NCBI RefSeq assembly: GCF_040833965.1
Contig: NZ_CP162142.1
Span: forward strand, 3,206,001-3,270,000
DNA from: Leptospira sp. WS39.C2
Lineage (GTDB): Bacteria; Spirochaetota; Leptospiria; Leptospirales; Leptospiraceae
Length of the DNA: 64,000 bases
Reading direction: 5' to 3'
Shown here: one piece after another, positions 59,205 through 64,000 of the stretch
How positions within the stretch are numbered: the first letter of the stretch is position 1
How the letters are laid out: each line of letters starts with the position of its first letter
Translations under genes and position numbers: made by a program
Notes under the pieces: model-generated
What the model saw: the letters and a program-made list of their open reading frames with translations, nothing else
Told to the model about the DNA's origin: nothing
The model's database searches: none

Positions 59205-60371
59205 TCACTTCGAACTTCCGCCCATCTCGTACAACCTTCTAAACTCGAGCATGCGGCGGGACATTTCATTAAACCTTTGCGCAAGGATCACAAACAAATT
59301 CGTCAAAAGTTTGATTGCCAGGGTGGGACTTTGGATTTCTAATTTTTGGAATTCATTTGGTGTGAGGATGAGAAGTTTTGCATGGTCTCTGACAATGATG
59401 TCAGCATTCCGATTGGACTTTGCCACAAACCCAAGTTCTCCAAAGATCTCTCCTTGGTTTAAAATGGATATAGTTGACCTAATCCCATCTTCTCGGTTGA
59501 CGATCACTTCCACACTGCCATCCAATACACAAAACAAACCTTGGCTTTCTTGGTTCTGGTGGAACACAATGTCTCCATCTTCATAATCAATGAGATCAAG
59601 CATGGAGAGTAGTTTTTTTGATTCCTCTTCACTAAACCCTCGTAAAAACGAAAGGAATTGGCTCGGGGGAAGCATCATATCATGAACGATATTTTGCCAA
59701 ACGTCGTCTCCTTCCATGGAGAATAGAGGGCGGATGTCTTTGTAGTCAGGGAACCTGGTTTCAAATAAATGAGCAAGTTCTGTCCCGGCAGGGAAACGTT
59801 TCGCCAAACGTAAAAATGGTGAGTGAATTTGTTTTAAGTATTCATTGTCATCTAACAAAAATACCATGGGAATCACGATTCCATATTCGGGGTGGTGGAT
59901 GTTCTTTTTGTACATCCTATACCCAACTTGGTTGTACAAACGCACCAAATGAGGATTGGTATCTATAAAATCGATGACGATCCCATTTTCACGAGCGTGT
60001 TCATAGATCTTCATACATAACATACTGGCAGCTGCAGTGTGTCGGTATTCGCGTTTGACCATGAGTTTTGTCGACATGGATACTTTGTCAGGGTAAAAGG
60101 GTCGGAAGAGATCCATTTCATACAGGTCCTCACATTCCAAAATCCCATCTTTACGAAAGTTGATGCGAACCGTCCCAATGATCTCCCCTTCCTCCGTTTC
60201 GGCGAGGAAGAGGTGCCCTGTTTCATCAAAAGGTTCTTTGATCATTTTAGTGGTATGGTCCGCGTATTCCTGGACCCTGTTCATTTCTTGAACATATATA
60301 TCGTAACGGAGGTGGTAAATTTTATTACGATCTTCTTCCGTTGTTGCCAAATGGACTTTGATATGACTCAT
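59205..60371 (-). CDS. GNAT/AHL-synthase-like acyltransferase fused to a cyclic nucleotide-binding domain
   Basis: The 388-residue protein has an N-terminal acyltransferase domain (about 1-185): IYHLRYDIYVQEMNRVQEYAD, in short LRYDIYVQEMNR, then GEIIGTVRINFRKD, STKLMVKREYRHTAAA and NPHLVRLYNQVGYRMY. This resembles N-acyl amino acid synthase/LuxI-type GNAT folds. A linker leads to a CRP-like cNMP domain (about 245-370) with SQGLFCVLDGSVEVIV, GEIFGELGFVAKSNRNADIIV, in short GEIFGELGF and NRNADIIV, which holds the phosphate-binding Gly-Glu and Arg. AAGGAGG precedes the ATG. An adenylate cyclase gene lies 1.6 kb away, so cAMP could control the acyltransferase. Confidence 0.87.
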   Translation of the reverse strand: MSHIKVHLATTEEDRNKIYHLRYDIYVQEMNRVQEYADHTTKMIKEPFDETGHLFLAETEEGEIIGTVRINFRKDGILECEDLYEMDLFRPFYPDKVSMSTKLMVKREYRHTAAASMLCMKIYEHARENGIVIDFIDTNPHLVRLYNQVGYRMYKKNIHHPEYGIVIPMVFLLDDNEYLKQIHSPFLRLAKRFPAGTELAHLFETRFPDYKDIRPLFSMEGDDVWQNIVHDMMLPPSQFLSFLRGFSEEESKKLLSMLDLIDYEDGDIVFHQNQESQGLFCVLDGSVEVIVNREDGIRSTISILNQGEIFGELGFVAKSNRNADIIVRDHAKLLILTPNEFQKLEIQSPTLAIKLLTNLFVILAQRFNEMSRRMLEFRRLYEMGGSSK

Positions 60372-60404
60372 ACTCGCCGTCCTCCTTAAAAATTTGAAAA
60401 ATCA

Positions 60405-60421
60405 TTTGCAATTTATGCAAA
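60405..60421. promoter_or_regulatory. TTTGCA-N5-TGCAAA palindrome between divergent signalling genes
   Basis: TTTGCA (60405-60410) and TGCAAA (60416-60421) form a perfect inverted repeat with a 5-base centre. It lies between the acyltransferase-cNMP gene (ATG 60371) and the divergent SpoIIE gene (ATG 60491). It is a candidate operator for co-control of both. Confidence 0.45.
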
Positions 60422-60490
60422 ATGTATGACGTTATCAGTTAATTTTCCGCATTCTCTAGAACGAAATATAAAGAAAGAAACCTTTACTCT

Positions 60491-62002
60491 ATGCCGCAAT
60501 CCTCTTCCAACGAAAATCGCTTCGTCCTATCGGACTACTACAAGAAACAACTTAAAGAGATTGCCTTCCAGGGGGAATTTAGGGCCGAAACCTTCGCCAC
60601 AAAATTCCGATTTTTCTTCCTGGGTTTTTTGGTTATCTTTGCTACTCTCGGACTTCTCTCGGGCCGTCCGCATGTAGAATTTTTTTACCAAATCTCCGCT
60701 ATCTTAGTTTTACTCTGTTACAACTTTGTTGTTCTGTATTCATTAAAGAAGTCGGGAAAATATCTCAATATATTTAAATTCTCTTCTTCTTTTTTAGAGA
60801 TAACCCTCCTTACATTTGTTACAGGGTATACGGCTTACTCCCAAAAAAACCCAAGCCTAGTGTATGCGGCGCCGATGATTTATGTCTTCTTCATCCTCAT
60901 CGCCCTAGCATCCATACGTAATAATACTAAGACTATCATTTTTGCAGTTGTTGTACTCCTCGTCGAGTATGCATCTCTCACGATTTATTTTTATCCCGAG
61001 ATGACTGACCTGAATGCGAAACTCATGGAGTTGTCAGAGTATCTCAAACCAAACTTCTTAGAAGAGAATAGTTCTTTTTTTCTTGTCAGTGCTGTCCCGA
61101 TGGGAATTTTTCTCATCTTACTCTATATGGTTGTGACTGGTGGTTTGATTTTGTATGCCATCCTCAACACCTCTCGCACAACGCAGGAACAAGCGGATTT
61201 AATTTTTAACACAGAAAAACAAGCCATCCTCGAAGAGAACATGCGCCTCGGTATGGAATTGGACGTTGCAAGGCAAATCCAAGCCATGGTGCTTCCCCGT
61301 AATGAGGAACTCAAACAAATCGATGCGTTGGAAATTTCAGCAAGAATGGACTCTGCCAATGAAGTGGGTGGGGACTATTATGATGTTGTCCACCATGAAG
61401 ATGGAACGGTTTACATTGGGATTGGTGACGTAACAGACCATGGTCTTGCATCCGGTGTTGTGATGCTCATGACTCAATCTGCTTTTATCACAACTTTACG
61501 ATCCAAGGTCATTTCATTAAGAGAATCACTTAGATCCATCAATTCCATTTTATTTTCCAATATCCATGTTAGGATGAATGACATTCGTAACCTAACACTC
61601 TCTCTCTTTTCTTATAAAAATGGAGTTTTTACAACTGCTGGCCAACACGAAACCATTATGGTATACCGCCATGCTTCTAAAAAAACAGAAATCATCGATA
61701 CAGTCGATAATGGTATGTTAGTTGGTCTTACAGAATCGATAGATGAATTTATCCACGAAAAACCCATCCCTTTACAACCGAAAGACATCATTTTATTGTA
61801 CACGGATGGAGCAACGGAAGCTGAAAATCCAAAACGAGAACAGTTTGGATCCCATCGTTTGGTTGAATCCTTAGAAAAACACGCTGACCTTCCAACAACG
61901 GATGAAATTTTAGCAGCAATATTCCAAGACATTTATGTCTTCATTGATGGTATGGATGTTTATGATGACATTACCATTATGATCATGAGGAAACGAGGAT
62001 AA
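60491..62002 (+). CDS. Membrane SpoIIE-type PP2C phosphatase (RsbU-like)
   Basis: The 503-residue protein has six hydrophobic segments (about 40-215), a linker coiled coil (about 225-265: EKQAILEENMRLGMELDVARQI, in short LEENMRLGMELDVARQI) and a SpoIIE/PP2C domain (about 270-503). All metal ligands are visible: ANEVGGDYYDV, GIGDVTDHGLASG, LLYTDGATEAE and DDITIMIM. It should dephosphorylate a STAS protein; the STAS gene lies upstream at 58828. It precedes the adenylate cyclase by 6 bases and is in one operon with it. Confidence 0.92.
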   Translation: MPQSSSNENRFVLSDYYKKQLKEIAFQGEFRAETFATKFRFFFLGFLVIFATLGLLSGRPHVEFFYQISAILVLLCYNFVVLYSLKKSGKYLNIFKFSSSFLEITLLTFVTGYTAYSQKNPSLVYAAPMIYVFFILIALASIRNNTKTIIFAVVVLLVEYASLTIYFYPEMTDLNAKLMELSEYLKPNFLEENSSFFLVSAVPMGIFLILLYMVVTGGLILYAILNTSRTTQEQADLIFNTEKQAILEENMRLGMELDVARQIQAMVLPRNEELKQIDALEISARMDSANEVGGDYYDVVHHEDGTVYIGIGDVTDHGLASGVVMLMTQSAFITTLRSKVISLRESLRSINSILFSNIHVRMNDIRNLTLSLFSYKNGVFTTAGQHETIMVYRHASKKTEIIDTVDNGMLVGLTESIDEFIHEKPIPLQPKDIILLYTDGATEAENPKREQFGSHRLVESLEKHADLPTTDEILAAIFQDIYVFIDGMDVYDDITIMIMRKRG

Positions 62003-62008
62003 GAAATT

Positions 62009-62944
62009 ATGGACAATGAAAAAGTTTTGGAAGAGGAACGTGCCAAGTATGCGGAGTTGGAAGTTCTTTACCAAAACATCATTGACCATTCCACAGAAAT
62101 TGAAAACGAACTTTTAGAGAATAACAAAAAGATCCAAATGTATTTGGATCGTATGAGACGTTATCTTTCTCCTCAATTGTATGAAATGATCACAGGAGCA
62201 GAAGTAGAAACTTCGATTTCGCACCAAAGACGAAAACTCACCATTTTTTTCTCCGACATTGTTGGTTTTACAACCATCACCGATTCGATTGAACCAGAAA
62301 TCCTATCCGATTGCCTCAACCAATACCTAGATGTAATGTCAAGCATCGCCATTAAATATGGTGGGACCATCGACAAATTCATTGGTGATGCCATCATGAT
62401 TTTTTTTGGGGCACCAAGTTTTGAAAACGACAAAGCACATGCCTTAAACTGTGTCAAAATGGCGATTGAGATGCGTGATAGTTTGCCTGCGTTAGACGAA
62501 TATTGGAGAAAATCTGGAATCAATCACAATCTAACCTGCCGCATCGGAATCAATACAGGTTATGTCACGGTTGGTAATTTTGGAACCAATGAAAGGATGG
62601 ATTATACAATCATTGGTGGACCTGTGAACGTTGCGTCTCGTTTGGAACATGCATCTGATGCTGGAGAAATTTTGATATCAAATGCAACCAAATCCCTGAT
62701 AGACGAATTCATTGATACCATCCCAAAAGGGGAAATTGTCGTAAAAGGGGTCCACACCCCAATCGAAACCTTTCAAGTGATTGGTTTGAAAAACGAACTA
62801 GAGAAAAAGGACAATCCATTTGTCAAATTTGATGGGAAAGGTTTCCTCTTAAAACCTTTACACTTTGACAAACTCAGCACCAACCCCGAAGAACGCCGAT
62901 TAATGCAAAATGCATTAGAAAAAGCGCTTGCGGCTTTGAAGTAA
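62009..62944 (+). CDS. Class III adenylate cyclase with N-terminal coiled coil
   Basis: The 311-residue protein has an N-terminal coiled coil (about 1-55) and a cyclase domain (about 70-250). Metal ligands are Asp83 in FFSDIVGFT and Asp127 in FIGDAIM; the base-selecting pair is Lys123 and Asp198, which favours ATP over GTP; transition-state residues Asn207 and Arg211 are in GGPVNVASRLE. All are present, so it should make cAMP. No membrane segment is seen, unlike most spirochaete cyclases. It follows the SpoIIE gene by 6 bases and is followed by a second RsbW-like gene. Confidence 0.93.
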   Translation: MDNEKVLEEERAKYAELEVLYQNIIDHSTEIENELLENNKKIQMYLDRMRRYLSPQLYEMITGAEVETSISHQRRKLTIFFSDIVGFTTITDSIEPEILSDCLNQYLDVMSSIAIKYGGTIDKFIGDAIMIFFGAPSFENDKAHALNCVKMAIEMRDSLPALDEYWRKSGINHNLTCRIGINTGYVTVGNFGTNERMDYTIIGGPVNVASRLEHASDAGEILISNATKSLIDEFIDTIPKGEIVVKGVHTPIETFQVIGLKNELEKKDNPFVKFDGKGFLLKPLHFDKLSTNPEERRLMQNALEKALAALK

Positions 62945-62975
62945 TTCCACTACGTTTCTTAGTTGAACTACGTAT

Positions 62976-63560
62976 ATGCGAAAATATGGCAACCTCACAC
63001 ATACTTCTTTTTCTGAAAAAGAACCAGAGTCCATTATTGAAATCCATTTAAAACCTTTGGATTTGATGCGATATTGGCGACGGATTGGGATCCTCTCCGA
63101 TTTTATTGGTTATTTTTATGGCTTCTCGTTTTTGCCAAATGTACCATCTGATTCCATGGATATGAAAAATTCAGAGATTGTGAATTCAATCTCAACTGTA
63201 TTTAACGAACTATTGGAAAATGCAGCCAAGTATTCTTATGATAAAAAAGCTGATATCGAGATTGGACTCACACACCGAGGAAAATCCTTTGAGATGCTTG
63301 TCCGAAACAAAACAAATGAGTCGAATGTGTCTGCTTATGAGGCGAGCTTAAAAGAAATTTTTTCGGCTGATGATTTAGAGAAATTGTACTTCCAAAAAAT
63401 TGAATCGAACGATCCAGAATCAAATCGCTCGGGTATTGGTCTTATTATGGTTTTAAAAGATTATCCAGTGGAGATGGAAGTCATTTTAGAAACGGAAGGT
63501 GATAGTACAGTCATCACAAGTCGTATCGTTTATTTTACAGACGTGTCCCTTCGATCATAA
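62976..63560 (+). CDS. RsbW-like ATPase-fold regulator (DUF6272 type), second copy
   Basis: The 194-residue protein is a paralog of the gene at 58257: LMRYWRRIGILSDFIGYFYGF parallels YWRRCGLTANFVAGFY, and NELLENAAKYSYDKKADIE parallels NELLENASKFSKAREGRIN (both shown here in part). It ends with RSGIGLIMVLKDYPVEME. The D-x-G-x-G motif is again replaced (EMLVRNKTNESN). It lies 31 bases after the cyclase gene on the same strand. Having two copies in one cluster suggests that they differ in partner. The 3' end overlaps the convergent TetR gene. Confidence 0.85.
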   Translation: MRKYGNLTHTSFSEKEPESIIEIHLKPLDLMRYWRRIGILSDFIGYFYGFSFLPNVPSDSMDMKNSEIVNSISTVFNELLENAAKYSYDKKADIEIGLTHRGKSFEMLVRNKTNESNVSAYEASLKEIFSADDLEKLYFQKIESNDPESNRSGIGLIMVLKDYPVEMEVILETEGDSTVITSRIVYFTDVSLRS

Positions 63561-64000
63561 TTTCTAAAATTTGTAAGACCTCTTTTTGGAAGGATTGTTT
63601 TTCTGATTCTAAGGATTGGATTGTTTTCCATTTCCGTTCATTCAGTACGGCAAATCCATGCACACCGCTCCAAAAACTCATCATAAGAGTGGCCGTTGGA
63701 ACTGATTTTTTTAACACCAATTGGTTTTGTCCATATTCTACAATGCGAAACATCCCCATATAAGCTTCATTCCCACAAGATCTGAGTTCTTCCGAAATTG
63801 GATCTCCCGATACATACATTTCACCACCAAACATAAGTTCTGTCCTTCTTGGATTGTTTAGAAGTAAATAGATATATTCTTCGCCTGCCTTTCGGATTTT
63901 TTCCAAAGGATCATCGGAACTTTCCCAAGCACGATTCATGGCAATAGTCAATTCACGGAAACCTTCAGCCACGAGGGCCTGGAGTAAGTCCATTTTTTTT
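63535..64000 (-). CDS. TetR-family regulator, WHG-type (partial, N-terminus beyond window)
   Basis: The minus-strand frame is open from 63535 to the window edge. The visible part begins KKMDLLQALVAEGFREL, which is the end of a TetR helix-turn-helix (F-x-x-K-x-x-L-L-x-A-L). The rest is a helical TetR_C/WHG ligand domain (NPRRTELMFGGEMY, LMMSFWSGVHGFAVLNERK). The DNA-binding helices are therefore mostly outside the window, and the visible ATG at 63993 is internal. The 3' end overlaps the second RsbW-like gene by 26 bases. Confidence 0.85.
   Translation of the reverse strand, partial: KKMDLLQALVAEGFRELTIAMNRAWESSDDPLEKIRKAGEEYIYLLLNNPRRTELMFGGEMYVSGDPISEELRSCGNEAYMGMFRIVEYGQNQLVLKKSVPTATLMMSFWSGVHGFAVLNERKWKTIQSLESEKQSFQKEVLQILEIMIEGTRL

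Noticed and set aside
59205..60371. Calling this gene a plain acyl-homoserine lactone synthase
   Set aside because: The similarity is limited to the fold-level motif at the N-terminus, no LuxR-type gene is nearby, and the fused cNMP domain points to another role.
1..64000. tRNA, rRNA, CRISPR, prophage or integron structures
   Set aside because: No tRNA-like cloverleaf, rRNA segment, regularly spaced repeat array, integrase, transposase or phage gene was seen in reading the window.

Overview
The window looks like chromosomal DNA of a free-living (saprophytic-type) Leptospira. It is AT-rich. It carries many short-lipobox lipoproteins of spirochaete style, 7TMR-DISM sensor proteins, SpoIIE-type phosphatases and several TTG/GTG starts. 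The peroxide regulator is OxyR rather than PerR, which to my knowledge fits saprophytes better than pathogens. The genus is inferred from style and recognised families, not from a database search. I see no rRNA, tRNA, CRISPR array, insertion sequence or prophage.

Layout. 1-5.5 kb: the tail of a glycogen synthase, two tandem paralogous beta-propeller-like lipoproteins separated by a probable dispersed palindromic repeat, and a glycine-rich beta-helix lipoprotein. 5.7-12.2 kb: small regulatory and housekeeping units, namely DUF1304 + ECF sigma factor, AraC regulator divergent from an NmrA-like oxidoreductase, a DUF5329 protein, an SRAP/HMCES DNA-crosslink protein divergent from a TetR gene. 12.2-21 kb: an envelope operon on the minus strand of alpha-2-macroglobulin, penicillin-binding protein 1C and a membrane sulfatase-fold transferase. 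21.2-24 kb: a small unknown protein and a hybrid histidine kinase. 24-27.2 kb: ahpF, ahpC and oxyR with a clear promoter and operator. 27.3-30 kb: a 7TM-SpoIIE phosphatase and a LytTR response regulator. 30.1-37.8 kb: a TonB transport operon (three small lipoproteins, TonB-dependent receptor, cysteine-rich lipoprotein, ExbB, ExbD, TonB) ending in a LytS-type histidine kinase that may be the partner of the LytTR regulator. 37.8-41.7 kb: a copper/electron-transfer module (SCO1, two-domain multicopper oxidase, a small membrane protein and a cupredoxin/NosD/membrane fusion). 41.8-46.7 kb: a TolC-MacA-MacB-like efflux operon with its TetR regulator. 46.7-52.1 kb: TPM protein, SulP transporter, a membrane AraC-type regulator and the bicarbonate transporter SbtA, which together look like an inorganic-carbon uptake locus. 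52.1-55.4 kb: an alginate-export-type porin, a TetR regulator and an acyltransferase. 55.4-57.3 kb: a cobalamin riboswitch leading into two lipoproteins. 57.5-63.6 kb: a signalling cluster with a methyltransferase, two RsbW-like ATPase-fold proteins, a STAS protein, a SpoIIE phosphatase, a class III adenylate cyclase and an acyltransferase fused to a cyclic-nucleotide-binding domain. The window ends in a truncated TetR gene.

The best candidates for undescribed biology are the 57.5-63.6 kb cluster, which combines partner-switching parts with a cAMP maker and a cAMP-type sensor; the riboswitch-controlled lipoprotein pair without btuB; the copper module with its three-part fusion protein; and several well-formed operators, including the same TGTCCA half-site beside two different AraC-family genes.
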